Shown here: positions 8,753 to 17,633 of the stretch, one piece after another
Layout of the letters: each line of letters opens with the position of its first letter
Position numbering within the stretch: position 1 is the stretch's first letter
Origin: Cupriavidus taiwanensis
Lineage (GTDB): Bacteria; Pseudomonadota; Gammaproteobacteria; Burkholderiales; Burkholderiaceae
Reading direction: 5' to 3'
Length of the DNA: 64,000 bases
Assembly: GCF_900249755.1 (NCBI RefSeq)
Contig: NZ_LT976854.1
Location: 476,265 to 540,264 of the forward strand
The notes under the pieces: generated by a model
Told to the model about the DNA's origin: nothing
Database searches by the model: none
What the model saw: the letters and a program-made list of their open reading frames with translations, nothing else
Program-made: the position numbers and the translations under genes

Positions 8753-11248
8753 CTAGACCTTGACGATCTTGACCGCGCACTTCTTGAAGTCGGTCTGCAG
8801 CGAGATCGGGCAGGTGGCGTCCAGCGTCACCTTGTTGATCAGCTGGCTGGCATCGAACCACGGCACGAACACCAGCCCGCGCGGCGGTGCGTCGCGCCCG
8901 CGGGTCTCCACGCGCGAACGCATGCGCCCGCGCCGCGACACCACTTCGACCTCGACGCCGCGCCGCAGCCCCATCGCCCTGGCGTCTTCCGGATGCATGA
9001 ACACCACCGCGTTGGGGAAGGCGCGGTACAGCTCCGGCACGCGCCGCGTCATCGAGCCGGAATGCCAGTGCTCCAGCACGCGGCCGGTGGCCAGCCAGAA
9101 CGGATATTCCTTGTCGGGTGATTCGGCCGGCGGCTCGTAGGGCAGGGCAAAGATCACCGCCTTGCCGTCGGGGTTGCCATAGAACTGGTAGCCGGTGCCG
9201 GCCTTGACGTACGGGTCGCTGCCCTCGCGGTAGCGCCAGCGCGTTTCCTTGCCGTTGACCACTGGCCAGCGCAGGCCGCGCGCCTCGTGATAGGCGTTGA
9301 ACGGCGCCAGGTCGTGGCCGTGGCCGCGGCCGAAGCTGGCGTATTCCTCGAACAGCCCCTTCTGCACGTAGAAGCCAAAGGCCTTGGCTTCGGCGTTGTG
9401 GTAGTCGGGGTCGGTTTCCTTGAGCGGGAACCTGTCGACCTGGCCGTTGCGGTAGAGCACGTCGAACAGGGTCTTGCCGCGATATTCGGGTTTCTTTGCG
9501 ATCAGGTCGGCCGGCCACACGTCCTCGACCTTGAAGCGCTTGGAGAACTCCATCAGCTGCCACAGGTCGGAGCGCGACTCGCCCGGCGCATCGACCAGCT
9601 GGTGCCAGAACTGCGTGCGGCGCTCGGCATTGCCGTAGGCGCCTTCCTTTTCCACCCACATCGCGCTGGGCAGGATCAGGTCGGCGGCCAGCGCGGTCAC
9701 GGTGGGATAGGCGTCGGACACCACCACGAAGTTCTGCGGGTTGCGGTAGCCCGGCAGGCCTTCTTCCATCAGGTTGGCGGCGGCCTGCATGTTGTTGTTG
9801 ACCTGCACCCAGTACGCGTTGAGCTTGCCGTCCTTGAGCATGCGGTTCTGCAGCACCGCGTGGTAGCCGGGCTTGTCGGGGATGGTGCCGGGGGGCAGCT
9901 TCCAGATCCGTTCGGCTTCCTCGCGGTGCTTGGGGTTGGTCACCACCATGTCGGCCGGCAGCCGGTGCGAGAAGGTGCCCACCTCGCGCGCGGTGCCGCA
10001 TGCCGACGGCTGCCCGGTCAGCGAGAACGGACTGTTGCCGGGCGTGGCGATCTTGCCGGTCAGCAGGTGCAGGTTGTAGACCATGTTGTTGGCCCAGCTG
10101 CCGCGCGTATGCTGGTTGAAGCCCATGGTCCACAGCGACATCACCTTGACGTTCGGGTCGGCGTAGAGCTCGGCCAGCTGGTCGAGCTTGGCCTTGGGCA
10201 CGCCCGACAGCTTGCTGACGGTATCGGCGTCATACCTGGCGACAAAGCGCGCGAAGTCGTCGAAGCTGATCGGGCGCGAAGCCCCCGGATCGGCCGCGTG
10301 CTTGGCCGCCTTCTGCAGCGGATGCTCCGGGCGCAGGCCATAGCCGATCTCGGTCACGCCCTCCTTGAACACGGTGTGCTTGTTGACGAAGTCCTTGTTG
10401 ACCTTGTTGTTCTTGATGATGTAGTGGGCGATGTAGTTCATCATCGCCAGGTCGGTCTGCGGCTTGAAGATGACCGGGATGTCGGCGAGATCGAACGAGC
10501 GGTGGGTGAAGGTCGACAGCACCGCCACGCGCGTCTTCGGATGGCTCAGGCGCCGGTCGGTGATGCGGGTCCACAGGATCGGGTGCATCTCGGCCATGTT
10601 CGAGCCCCACAGCACGAAGGCGTCGGCGGCCTCGAAATCGTCGTAGCAGCCCATCGGCTCGTCCATGCCGAAGGTGCGCATGAAGCCCTGCACCGCCGAC
10701 GCCATGCAGTGGCGCGCATTGGGGTCGAGGTTGTTGGAGCGAAAGCCCGCCTTCATCAGCTTGGACGCCGCATAGCCTTCCCACACGGTCCACTGGCCCG
10801 AGCCGAACATGCCCACCGCGGTGGGGCCTTTCTCTTTCAGCACGCGCTTGAACTGGTGCTCCATCTCGTCGAAGGCGCGCTCCCACGTGACCGGGGCGAA
10901 TTCGCCGTTCTTGTCGTATTTGCCGTTCTTCATGCGCAGCAGCGGCTTCGTCAGCCGGTCCTGCCCGTACATGATCTTCGACAGGAAGTAGCCCTTGACG
11001 CAATTCAGGCCCTTGTTGACTTCGGCCTGCGGGTCGCCGTTGGTGGCCACCACCTTGTTGTCCCTGACCGCCACCGTGACGCCGCAGCCGGTGCCGCAGA
11101 AGCGGCACGGCGCCTTGGACCACTTCAGCTTGGTCACTTCGCTGTCGGTGACCATGTTGGCGGCGCCGGCCGGCAGCGCCACGCCGGCCACCGATGCCGT
11201 CGCCGCGGCAGCGGTCTGCTTGATGAAGTCACGACGAGAGATGGTCAT
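8753..11248 (-). CDS. napA: Periplasmic nitrate reductase catalytic subunit NapA
   Basis: An 831-residue molybdopterin oxidoreductase that reduces nitrate to nitrite in the periplasm. The N-terminus is a Tat signal (SRRDFIK at residues 4-10). The [4Fe-4S] ligands lie in CRFCGTGCG plus a distal Cys (Cys48, Cys51, Cys55, Cys83). The molybdenum-coordinating Cys is expected in [15 protein letters not shown]. The C-terminal molydopterin-dinucleotide-binding domain ([22 protein letters not shown]) is complete. The start at 11248 overlaps the napD stop as ATGA. Length matches NapA of proteobacteria. Confidence 0.97.
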   Translation of the reverse strand: MTISRRDFIKQTAAAATASVAGVALPAGAANMVTDSEVTKLKWSKAPCRFCGTGCGVTVAVRDNKVVATNGDPQAEVNKGLNCVKGYFLSKIMYGQDRLTKPLLRMKNGKYDKNGEFAPVTWERAFDEMEHQFKRVLKEKGPTAVGMFGSGQWTVWEGYAASKLMKAGFRSNNLDPNARHCMASAVQGFMRTFGMDEPMGCYDDFEAADAFVLWGSNMAEMHPILWTRITDRRLSHPKTRVAVLSTFTHRSFDLADIPVIFKPQTDLAMMNYIAHYIIKNNKVNKDFVNKHTVFKEGVTEIGYGLRPEHPLQKAAKHAADPGASRPISFDDFARFVARYDADTVSKLSGVPKAKLDQLAELYADPNVKVMSLWTMGFNQHTRGSWANNMVYNLHLLTGKIATPGNSPFSLTGQPSACGTAREVGTFSHRLPADMVVTNPKHREEAERIWKLPPGTIPDKPGYHAVLQNRMLKDGKLNAYWVQVNNNMQAAANLMEEGLPGYRNPQNFVVVSDAYPTVTALAADLILPSAMWVEKEGAYGNAERRTQFWHQLVDAPGESRSDLWQLMEFSKRFKVEDVWPADLIAKKPEYRGKTLFDVLYRNGQVDRFPLKETDPDYHNAEAKAFGFYVQKGLFEEYASFGRGHGHDLAPFNAYHEARGLRWPVVNGKETRWRYREGSDPYVKAGTGYQFYGNPDGKAVIFALPYEPPAESPDKEYPFWLATGRVLEHWHSGSMTRRVPELYRAFPNAVVFMHPEDARAMGLRRGVEVEVVSRRGRMRSRVETRGRDAPPRGLVFVPWFDASQLINKVTLDATCPISLQTDFKKCAVKIVKV

Positions 11249-11583
11249 GGGCCTGCCTCCTCGTTCATTGCGGGGTTGACGGCCTGGTGCATGGCCTCGG
11301 CGTCTTCGTTGTGCTGGTAGACCAGCGCGGCCGACAGTACGCCCTCGAGCTGGTGCAGGAAGGTCAGGTGCGCGGCAATGGCCTGCGCGGTGGGCGCTTC
11401 GAGGGTGACCACCAGCTTGCCGGTGTCGCTGGCGGCATGGATCTCGGCGCCGGCGATGGCGTCGATCGCGGCGCGCACCTGCGCCAGCCTGGCGGGAAGA
11501 GCATGGACCACGATGCCGGCGATATGCCACTCTGCGCTCGCGGGCAGCGGCTGGATGGGGATGGCACGTCTTGCTGCGGGCAT
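11245..11583 (-). CDS. napD: NapA maturation chaperone NapD
   Basis: A 112-residue cytoplasmic chaperone that binds the Tat signal peptide of NapA and delays export until cofactors are inserted. The ferredoxin-like fold pattern of NapD is visible: [25 protein letters not shown], then [18 protein letters not shown], then [19 protein letters not shown] at 11583 has a GGAG-like ribosome site upstream and is preferred over a TTG two codons earlier. It overlaps napA by 4 bp. Confidence 0.93.
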   Translation of the reverse strand: MPAARRAIPIQPLPASAEWHIAGIVVHALPARLAQVRAAIDAIAGAEIHAASDTGKLVVTLEAPTAQAIAAHLTFLHQLEGVLSAALVYQHNEDAEAMHQAVNPAMNEEAGP

Positions 11584-11698
11584 GCGCAAGCTCCGGTTCG
11601 ATGCCGTTTCAGTCTGTGCTGCAGCTTGTTTTTATCTGTCAAATGCTCCCGCGGCGGCGGGCCTGCCGCACCGGGCCTGCGCGGGGCCGCCTTGCCGA

Positions 11699-11863
11699 CT
11701 AGTGGGACGGCGGTCCGCTGATCAGCTGGGTCATCCAGACAATGAACCCGTAGCCCGCGACGATGATGACGGACAGCACCGGCACCATCACGGCGGTCAG
11801 GAAAAGGAAACTGCGCAGTTCTTCTTGCTTGCGTTGCGGATCGGGAGGTTCACCGGTTTCCAT
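11699..11863 (-). CDS. napE: Small membrane protein NapE
   Basis: A 54-residue single-span protein. A charged N-terminus (METGEPPDPQRKQEELRS) leads into one membrane helix (about residues 18-44) ending in AGYGFIVWMTQLISGPP, a clear match to the NapE pattern in which an ELR-FLFL start and GYGF-VWM end bracket the helix. A GAGGAC ribosome site sits at 11875-11880. NapE is common at the head of nap operons, but its role is unknown. It lies 115 bp before napD and about 50 bp after the proposed promoter. Confidence 0.9.
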   Translation of the reverse strand: METGEPPDPQRKQEELRSFLFLTAVMVPVLSVIIVAGYGFIVWMTQLISGPPSH

Positions 11864-11919
11864 CGTAGCTTGACGTCCTCGGAAAAAGTGATCAGGCGCG
11901 GCACCCGACGCGTTACACC

Positions 11920-11948
11920 ATTAAAGGAAGCGCGAGCGAAGGAGTCAA
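11920..11948 (-). promoter_or_regulatory. Sigma-70-type promoter of the nap-ccm operon
   Basis: On the minus strand a TTGACT (11943-11948) and a TTTAAT (11920-11925) are separated by exactly 17 bp. This is close to the sigma-70 consensus and lies about 57 bp upstream of the napE start. No convincing FNR box (TTGAT-N4-ATCAA) or NarL heptamer array was seen around it. Confidence 0.6.
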
Positions 11949-12066
11949 GACTGCACTCGCGACACGCAGTCGACGACGGCGCGCAGTGCGGCGCGCGCCG
12001 CAACGCCGACTGCGCGATACCCCGATTGCGGTAACGGTGCCGGGCCAGGCCCGACGGAAATGTCAT

Positions 12067-12387
12067 CTAGTGATAGGTCACCGTGACCAGGTAGGCGGAC
12101 GCCGGTCCGCGCTGCCCGGCATGTGCCGGTGCCACGTCGAGGGCGGCCACGCCGATGCGCGTCGGCCCAATGAGCCGGCCTGGCGCCACCGCGAAGGGTG
12201 CCGAGATGGTCTGCCCGGAGGGCTGCTGGCAACTGGCATGCACCAGGCCCGCGGTCGGACGGAAACCGCATGACGGGGACACGATCGCCCCCAGGAACGT
12301 AATGGTGCCGGTCTGCGCGGCAGCGCTGCCGATCCCTGCGGCCGCCAGCAGCGTGACGACGGCCTTCCTGCTCCGATCAAGCGACAT
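12067..12387 (-). CDS. Small secreted protein with fimbrial-like N-terminus (hypothetical)
   Basis: A 106-residue protein with a clear signal peptide (basic start, hydrophobic core, cleavage near AAAQ-TG at about residue 25). After cleavage it begins GTITFLGAIVSPSCGF, which resembles the first strand of chaperone-usher type 1 fimbrial subunits, and it keeps the usual two cysteines (SPSCGF and HASCQQP). It is shorter than a normal pilin and no usher or chaperone gene is nearby, so a fimbrial role is uncertain. A GAGGTGA ribosome site precedes the ATG. It stands alone between napE and serA. Confidence 0.65.
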   Translation of the reverse strand: MSLDRSRKAVVTLLAAAGIGSAAAQTGTITFLGAIVSPSCGFRPTAGLVHASCQQPSGQTISAPFAVAPGRLIGPTRIGVAALDVAPAHAGQRGPASAYLVTVTYH

Positions 12388-12567
12388 GTTTCACCTCACG
12401 ATTGTTAGTGCGGCCCAACCCGGGCCGCCATTCTTATCGCGGTACCGTGCCGGCCCACCAAGCTGCGTGTGGGCTACCTTCAGCATAGCTCTCGGTTCAG
12501 AGCATTCTTAGGTTTTATGACACTTCGGTGGCAATTGCAGGTGGGGCGGACGTGGGCTGCGGCGTGC

Positions 12568-13794
12568 CTATGCCGCGCCGCGCAGGATCAGCCGCGAGCG
12601 CGCAAAGCCGGCGTGGGTCTGCAGCGCCTGCATCAGCTGCGCCGAGGGCGTGCGGTCCAGGTCGGTGACCACGTAGCCGGTGTGGCCGCGCGTCTGCAGA
12701 TGCTGGCCGGTGATGTTGACGCTTTCCTGCGCCAGCAGCGTGTTCAGCGCAGCCAGCGCGCCGGGCGCGTTGCCGTGCACGTTGAGCAGGCGCGCCGGGG
12801 CATGCAGCGGACCCGGGTCGACCTCGGGGAAGTTGACCGCGCCGATGGTGCCGCCGGTGGCGAGGAAGTGCGCGAGCTTGGCCGCGACTTCGGTGCCGAT
12901 GTTCTCCTGCGCTTCTTCGGTGCTGCCGCCGACGTGCGGGGTCAGCAGTACGTTGGGCAGGTTCTGCAGCGCGCTGGTGAAGGGGTCGTGGTTGGTCTTG
13001 GGCTCTTCCGGGAACACGTCGATGGCCGCGCCGCCCAGCCGCTTCTCGCGCAGCGCCGCGGCCAGCGCGGCGATGTCGACCACGCTGCCGCGCGAGGCAT
13101 TGATCAGGATCGCGCCCGGCTTGAACGCCGCCAGGATGTTGGCGTCGATCATGTTGCGCGTGCGCGGCGTGGCTGGCACGTGCAGGGTCACCACCTCGGC
13201 CTGCGACACGGCTTCTTCCAGCGAGCCCGCGGCGCGGGCCGAACCGTGCGAGAGCCGCGCCAGCACATCGTAGTAGACCACGCGCATGCCCATCGATTCG
13301 GCCAGCACGCCGACCTGCGAGCCGATATTGCCGTAGCCGACGATGGCGATGGTCTTGCCGCGCGCCTCGAACGCGCCGGTGGCGCCCTTGGCCCAGGTGC
13401 CGGCATGCGCCAGCGTGTTCTTCTCGGGAATCCGGCGCAGCAGCATCACCGCTTCGGCCACCACCAGCTCGGCCACCGAACGGGTGTTGGAGAAGGGCGC
13501 ATTGAACACCGGGATGCCGGCGGCGGTGGCGGCGTCCAGGTCGACCTGCGAGGTACCGATGCAGAAGCAGCCGATCGAGAGCAGTCCGGGCGCGCTGCGG
13601 ATATCGTCGGCGCGCAGGTGGGTCGCCGAGCGGATGCCGACCACGTCATGGCTGGCCAGCACCTGGCGCAGTTCGGCGCCGGCCAGCGCGCCGGTGCGGC
13701 GCTCGACCTGCAGGCCGGCTTCGGCCAGCCGGGCATTGGCGCTCTGGTGGATGTTCTCGAGCAGGATGGCTGTGGTCACGTTCGTTTTCCGCAT
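12568..13794 (-). CDS. serA: D-3-phosphoglycerate dehydrogenase
   Basis: A 408-residue NAD-dependent 2-hydroxyacid dehydrogenase catalysing the first step of serine synthesis. The Rossmann fingerprint is GYGNIGSQVGVLAESMGM (about residues 154-171). Catalytic Arg, Glu and His are in NASRGSVVDI, DVFPEEP and TPHVGGSTEEAQ; the last is diagnostic for SerA. The C-terminal ACT domain (LLNVHGNAPGALAALNTLLAQESVNI) is complete, giving the E. coli-type length of about 410. The start at 13794 was chosen over an upstream in-frame ATG at 13839 because it begins at the family N-terminus. It is monocistronic. Confidence 0.93.
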   Translation of the reverse strand: MRKTNVTTAILLENIHQSANARLAEAGLQVERRTGALAGAELRQVLASHDVVGIRSATHLRADDIRSAPGLLSIGCFCIGTSQVDLDAATAAGIPVFNAPFSNTRSVAELVVAEAVMLLRRIPEKNTLAHAGTWAKGATGAFEARGKTIAIVGYGNIGSQVGVLAESMGMRVVYYDVLARLSHGSARAAGSLEEAVSQAEVVTLHVPATPRTRNMIDANILAAFKPGAILINASRGSVVDIAALAAALREKRLGGAAIDVFPEEPKTNHDPFTSALQNLPNVLLTPHVGGSTEEAQENIGTEVAAKLAHFLATGGTIGAVNFPEVDPGPLHAPARLLNVHGNAPGALAALNTLLAQESVNITGQHLQTRGHTGYVVTDLDRTPSAQLMQALQTHAGFARSRLILRGAA

Positions 13795-13939
13795 GGAGGG
13801 TTGGCGGGCATTGCCGCATCGCCTCCATTCTGCGCGCAAAACGGTACCCGGGCCGGGGAGCCCCTGCTGCCGGCATTGGCACCGGCCGTCGCATACGGAC
13901 GCGATTCGGTCACCGCGCGGTCGCCACGCGGCAGCGGCC

Positions 13940-14467
13940 TCAGCGCGCGCGGCGCGCGTCGCCGCCGAGCGGATCGACGATGATCATGGTCTGGCGCAGG
14001 ACCCCGGCGTTGTCGAAGTAGCAGCTGAAGTGCGCGGTCTGCAGCCCGTCCTTGTACATGCGCCAGGACCACGCTTCGCGCTGCATCAGCGGGTAGTACT
14101 GCACCGGCTCGCGCGGCAGCCCGAAGTGCTGCTGCACGTCCTGCTTGGTCCAGACCCCGACCTGGGCCCGATAGATTTCGGCCTCGGTCAGCATCTGGCG
14201 GTAGCGGGTCAGCCGGCCCGCCGCGTCGAAATCGGCGGCGTAGACCTGATGGCCGAAGGGCTGGCGCGACCACAGCCAGCGGGTGGTGCCGTCGGCCAGG
14301 CGGTGGGTTTCGGTCGGCGGTCCGAAAGTCTGGCGCACGGCACTTTCAGGGCTGCCGATCATCTGCCTGCCGGTCTGTTCCGGCTGCAGCGAGGCGCAGG
14401 CGCCGAGCATGGCGGCGGCCAGACAGAGGGGGCCGAGGCATCGGCCGGGCAGGGACCGGGGTGGCAT
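13940..14467 (-). CDS. Putative lipoprotein, BamE/OmlA-like fold
   Basis: A 175-residue protein with an N-terminal lipoprotein signal (lipobox LGAC, Cys24). The mature part holds IGSPESAVRQTFGPPTETHRLADGTTRWLWSRQPFG, a layout typical of SmpA/BamE/OmlA-like outer-membrane lipoprotein domains, in which a G-x-P-x-x-x-V start precedes a W-x-Y/W strand pair. Two such modules may be present, the second around QDVQQHFGLPREPVQYYPLMQREAWSWRMY. No partner genes are nearby. The exact function is unknown. Confidence 0.75.
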   Translation of the reverse strand: MPPRSLPGRCLGPLCLAAAMLGACASLQPEQTGRQMIGSPESAVRQTFGPPTETHRLADGTTRWLWSRQPFGHQVYAADFDAAGRLTRYRQMLTEAEIYRAQVGVWTKQDVQQHFGLPREPVQYYPLMQREAWSWRMYKDGLQTAHFSCYFDNAGVLRQTMIIVDPLGGDARRAR

Positions 14468-14548
14468 GGCGCGCTCCTGCGAAAAGAATGTCCGCAGCCG
14501 CCATTGTCCGGCCGCCGGCCCGCCTGGCGCAACCGGCCGCGCGCGGTC

Positions 14549-14743
14549 TTAGCAGCGGCCCTTCTTGGCCTGGCCCGGCGGGCAGAACGACTCGTTGCCG
14601 TACGCGTCGACGCGGCAGTTGCCTTTCTTGGCTTGTCCCGGCGGGCAGCCCTGCGGGCCGCCGCCGTAGGTGTCATAGGGAGCGACCACGCAGCCGCCGA
14701 GCAGTGCGCTGCACGCGACCAGAAGGGCCAGGACGGATTTCAT
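14549..14743 (-). CDS. Tiny lipoprotein with duplicated CPPGQAKKG motif
   Basis: A 64-residue protein. Residues 1-18 form a lipoprotein signal with lipobox LLGGC (Cys18). The mature part is almost entirely two copies of a Cys-bounded motif, CPPGQAKKGNC (residues 33-43) and CPPGQAKKGRC (54-64), joined by RVDAYGNESF. Each copy has one Cys at either end and is basic in the middle. An AAGGAGAA ribosome site precedes the ATG at 14743. Function unknown; the motif suggests a cell-surface basic peptide. Neighbours give no functional hint. Confidence 0.75.
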   Translation of the reverse strand: MKSVLALLVACSALLGGCVVAPYDTYGGGPQGCPPGQAKKGNCRVDAYGNESFCPPGQAKKGRC

Positions 14744-14844
14744 TGCATTCTCCTTGTTGTGGGGATTCCGTTTGCGACAGGAGAATAAATGTTGCCAGCG
14801 CCGTTGTCTGTAAGGAATGGTGAAGGTGGCGGCGTCGGCGACTG

Positions 14845-17298
14845 CTACATCCGGAACACCAGCCCCAGCCAGAAACTGCGGGGCGCCCCCGGCGCCACGA
14901 ACAGCGCGCTGGCCGCATCGCCGGGCGCCACGTGCGGGCGCACCAGGCTGCCGCCGGGAAACACGTCGTTGGCGATCTGGCCGTAGGTCTCGTAGCGGCG
15001 GTCCAGCAGGTTGGCCACGCGCGCGTAGATCTCGAAGCGCTTGCTGACCTGATACGCCGCGCGCAGGTTGAGGGTGGCGTAGCCCGGCGTGCTCCAGTCC
15101 GCGGTCCGGGGCGCGGCGCCCGCCTGCGGGTCGCTGCGCAGCCCGTCCTCGTTGCCGCTGGAAGCCGCGCCTGATACCGCCACCAGGTCGGCGCCCAGCA
15201 CCAGTCCGGCCAGCGCCTGCCAGTCCGCGCCCAGCTTGAGCGTATGGCGGGGCAGGCCGGCCATGCGCATGCCCGGGCGGATATCGATGGTGCGCTCGCC
15301 GGCGGCGAGCGCGCCGGCGGACTGGTAAGTGGCCTGCAGGTAGCTGTAGGCCAGCCGCAGCGTGACCGCGCCCAGGCGGTGGCGCGCGGTGAGGTCGAGC
15401 CCCTGGTTGCGGGTGCGGTCGAAGTTGGCGAAGTAGCCGAGCTGGGTGTTCGGCGCGCGCAGGAACAGGATGTCGTCGTGGTTGTCGATGCGATAGAGCG
15501 AGGCCGTGACCTCGGTGTGCGGGCGCGGGTGCCAGCGCACGCCGGCCTCGTACGAATGCGACACCACCTGCTTCAGGTAAGGATCGGCCTGCAGGCCGGC
15601 CGGCAGCCGGCAGGGCCGCTCCGGGTCGGCGCAGCCGAGTTCGAGCACGGTCGGCACACGATTGTTCTGCGCATAGCCGCCGAACACCGTGACGCCGCCG
15701 CCGAGCTTCTGCGCCAGCCCCAGCGCCGGGTTGAGGCGGCGATAGGTAAAACTCTCGCGCGGCTGCTCGCTGCCATCGCTGTTGCGCAGCGTGTTGCTGA
15801 CGCTGGCGTGGTTCCACCGGGCCGAGGCGGTCAGGAAGGTGGTGGGGGTCAGCGACCAGGTATCGGACAGGTACACCCCCAGCGTGCGCGCGTTGCCGCC
15901 GACCCCCGAGAACAGTGCATTGGCCTCGGCGGGGTCGGCCACCACGCCGCGGTCTTCGGTAAAAGTGCCGGGCTGCGCGTATTGCGAATAGGTCAGGCGG
16001 CTGCGGTCGAGCGTCAGGCCGGCATTGAGCACGTGGCGTTCGGTCTCGCGCGCCAGGCTCAGCGCCATGCCGACGGTCTGCTGCCGCATGTGGCTGGTGT
16101 TGAGCACGGCCGGGTGCAGCGCCGCGCCCTCGGCGCGGGTCATCTCGCAGTCGTCGCCGCGCGGGCTGCCGTCGGCGTTGAAGCCGTCTTCGCAGTCTTC
16201 GGCATAGTCTTCGTAGTCGGGGTTGACGTCGCCGTTGGCGGTGTCGCGGCGGCTGTTGCGCACGTAGGCCAGCGCGGCAACGCTGGTCTTGTCGTCGAAC
16301 CAGTGGCGGGCGTTGAGCGCGGCCTGCGTGACCAGGTTGCGGGTCTGGTCGGGATAGGTGTAGACCGCGCGCCGGTTGGCCTGGTAGAGCTCGGGCAGCG
16401 TGCCGCCGTCGCCGGCGCGATAGCTGGGCACCAGCCCGTTGCCGGTCAGGGTGCTGCGCCCGTGCAGCACGGAGGCGTCCCAGCTGGTGCTGGCGCCGGC
16501 ATAGCCCGCCTTGGCAAAGACGTTGCCGAGCCGGCCCTCGGAGTGGTCGCGCCAGCCGTGTTCCTGGAACAGCGTGCCGGCGGCGAACGCGTGCCAGCCG
16601 CTGTCGCTGCGCATGCCGCCGGACAGGTCGGCGCGCTTGCGGGCATGGCTGCCGTAGGAGAGATCGGCGCCGAAGCCGGGCGAGTCCAGCCCGGAACGCG
16701 TGGTCATCGCCAGCGCGCCGCCCAGCGTGTTCAGGCCGTAGGCGGGGTTGGCGCTGGACACCAGCGACGCGCTCGCCAGCGCCGCCTCGGGGATCATGTC
16801 CCAGCTCACCACGTCGCCGAAGGGCTCGTTGACGCGGATCCCGTCCAGGTACACCGACAGGCCCTGCGGCACGCCCGGGATCGATGAGGCGCGGAAGCCG
16901 CGGTAGGTGATGTCGGTCTGGAACGGGCTGCCCTGGATGTCGTTGACGTTGACGCCGGCGAGGTGGCGGTTCAGGTAGTCGGCCAGGTTGCCGGCGCGCG
17001 CGCCGCCGAGCTCGCTGCCGCGCACGGTCTGCACGGTGTAGGGCACCAGGTCGCTGGCCACGCCGATGCCGGGCAGCGGCGCGGCGGCGACGACCAGTAC
17101 CTCGGGCAACAGGACCGTGTCCTGGTTTGGCGCAGCGGTGTCCTGTTGCGCCACAGCGGCACGCTGGCACAGCAATGCGATGGCCGCGCACAGCATCGCG
17201 GCACGGGTTGCCGCGCGGGGCCGCCGAGCGGCCACAGCGCGGCGTGGCAGGCGGGATGGCCGCGCGCCGGGCGGCGCGGGGCGCAAGATGGCTGGCAT
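14845..17298 (-). CDS. TonB-dependent outer-membrane receptor
   Basis: An 817-residue receptor. An arginine-rich signal region (about residues 1-50) leads to the TonB box/plug (VLLPEVLVVAAAPLPGIGV, then DIQGSPFQTDITYRGFRASSIPGVPQGLSVYLDGIRVNEPFGD). The 22-strand barrel follows and ends with the terminal aromatic strand (SFWLGLVFRM). An AGGAG ribosome site precedes the ATG at 17298, which is why it was chosen over the upstream open frame. The ligand cannot be read from sequence. It diverges from the PQQ/lanthanide-associated operon at 17634, so a metal chelate such as a lanthanophore is possible but unproven. Confidence 0.9.
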   Translation of the reverse strand: MPAILRPAPPGARPSRLPRRAVAARRPRAATRAAMLCAAIALLCQRAAVAQQDTAAPNQDTVLLPEVLVVAAAPLPGIGVASDLVPYTVQTVRGSELGGARAGNLADYLNRHLAGVNVNDIQGSPFQTDITYRGFRASSIPGVPQGLSVYLDGIRVNEPFGDVVSWDMIPEAALASASLVSSANPAYGLNTLGGALAMTTRSGLDSPGFGADLSYGSHARKRADLSGGMRSDSGWHAFAAGTLFQEHGWRDHSEGRLGNVFAKAGYAGASTSWDASVLHGRSTLTGNGLVPSYRAGDGGTLPELYQANRRAVYTYPDQTRNLVTQAALNARHWFDDKTSVAALAYVRNSRRDTANGDVNPDYEDYAEDCEDGFNADGSPRGDDCEMTRAEGAALHPAVLNTSHMRQQTVGMALSLARETERHVLNAGLTLDRSRLTYSQYAQPGTFTEDRGVVADPAEANALFSGVGGNARTLGVYLSDTWSLTPTTFLTASARWNHASVSNTLRNSDGSEQPRESFTYRRLNPALGLAQKLGGGVTVFGGYAQNNRVPTVLELGCADPERPCRLPAGLQADPYLKQVVSHSYEAGVRWHPRPHTEVTASLYRIDNHDDILFLRAPNTQLGYFANFDRTRNQGLDLTARHRLGAVTLRLAYSYLQATYQSAGALAAGERTIDIRPGMRMAGLPRHTLKLGADWQALAGLVLGADLVAVSGAASSGNEDGLRSDPQAGAAPRTADWSTPGYATLNLRAAYQVSKRFEIYARVANLLDRRYETYGQIANDVFPGGSLVRPHVAPGDAASALFVAPGAPRSFWLGLVFRM

Positions 17299-17405
17299 GG
17301 TCGGTCTCCTCCGGATAGGCGGCGCATGCCTGCGTCGGGCAGCGCCTGTCGGGAGGGACTCAGCAGTTTTCGTACCGTGCGGCGCCGGGCCATGGTGCCG
17401 GCGCG

Positions 17406-17421
17406 CGCCTGTCACAAAACA
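17406..17421. promoter_or_regulatory. Inverted repeat, possible activator or repressor site
   Basis: CCTGT-CACAAA-ACAGG, about 160 bp upstream of the sigma-54 promoter at 17581, a normal distance for an enhancer-type site. It also extends as TGTC-N9-GACA. The function is inferred from position only. Confidence 0.35.
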
Positions 17422-17580
17422 GGACAGTCGTGCGTGGCGCCAGCGGGCCAGTGTTCCATCGCGGCACAGTGCCGACGCGGCGCATTGCACCACGCGCCGC
17501 AGCGGCGCAGCGCCCAAAAGCGGCGCCGGGCCGGCCAGGCAACGGCCGCGGGCGGGCGGCGTGCGTTGCTGCGTCGCACA

Positions 17581-17596
17581 TGGTATCGGCCTTGCT
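17581..17596 (+). promoter_or_regulatory. Sigma-54 promoter of the Bug-ABC-relay operon
   Basis: TGGTATCGGCCTTGCT has the invariant GG (17582-17583) and GC (17594-17595) with exactly 10 bp between them and a TTGC -12 element. It lies 38 bp upstream of the ATG at 17634. The same form occurs at 34059, in front of the c-550 gene. Confidence 0.65.
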
Positions 17597-17633
17597 CAGC
17601 ACTGCGCATCCCAACCTGTCCGGTGCCTTCGCC

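Larger units (their letters stand above)
17299..17633. other. Divergent intergenic region (TonB receptor / Bug-ABC operon)
   Basis: A 335 bp gene-free region. It holds the receptor's AGGAG ribosome site at its left end, an inverted repeat CCTGT-N6-ACAGG at 17406-17421, and a sigma-54 promoter at 17581-17596 reading right. No convincing sigma-70 promoter for the receptor was found. Confidence 0.6.

Noticed and set aside
9287..11320. Plus-strand frame opposite napA
   Set aside because: Antisense to a clear napA with full motifs; no signal peptide or domain.
11864..11960. FNR or NarL binding site for the nap operon
   Set aside because: TGATCA at 11889-11894 is only a partial match and no TTGAT-N4-ATCAA or heptamer array was found.
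12067..12387. A chaperone-usher fimbrial operon
   Set aside because: Only one short pilin-like protein is present, with no usher, chaperone or adhesin gene.
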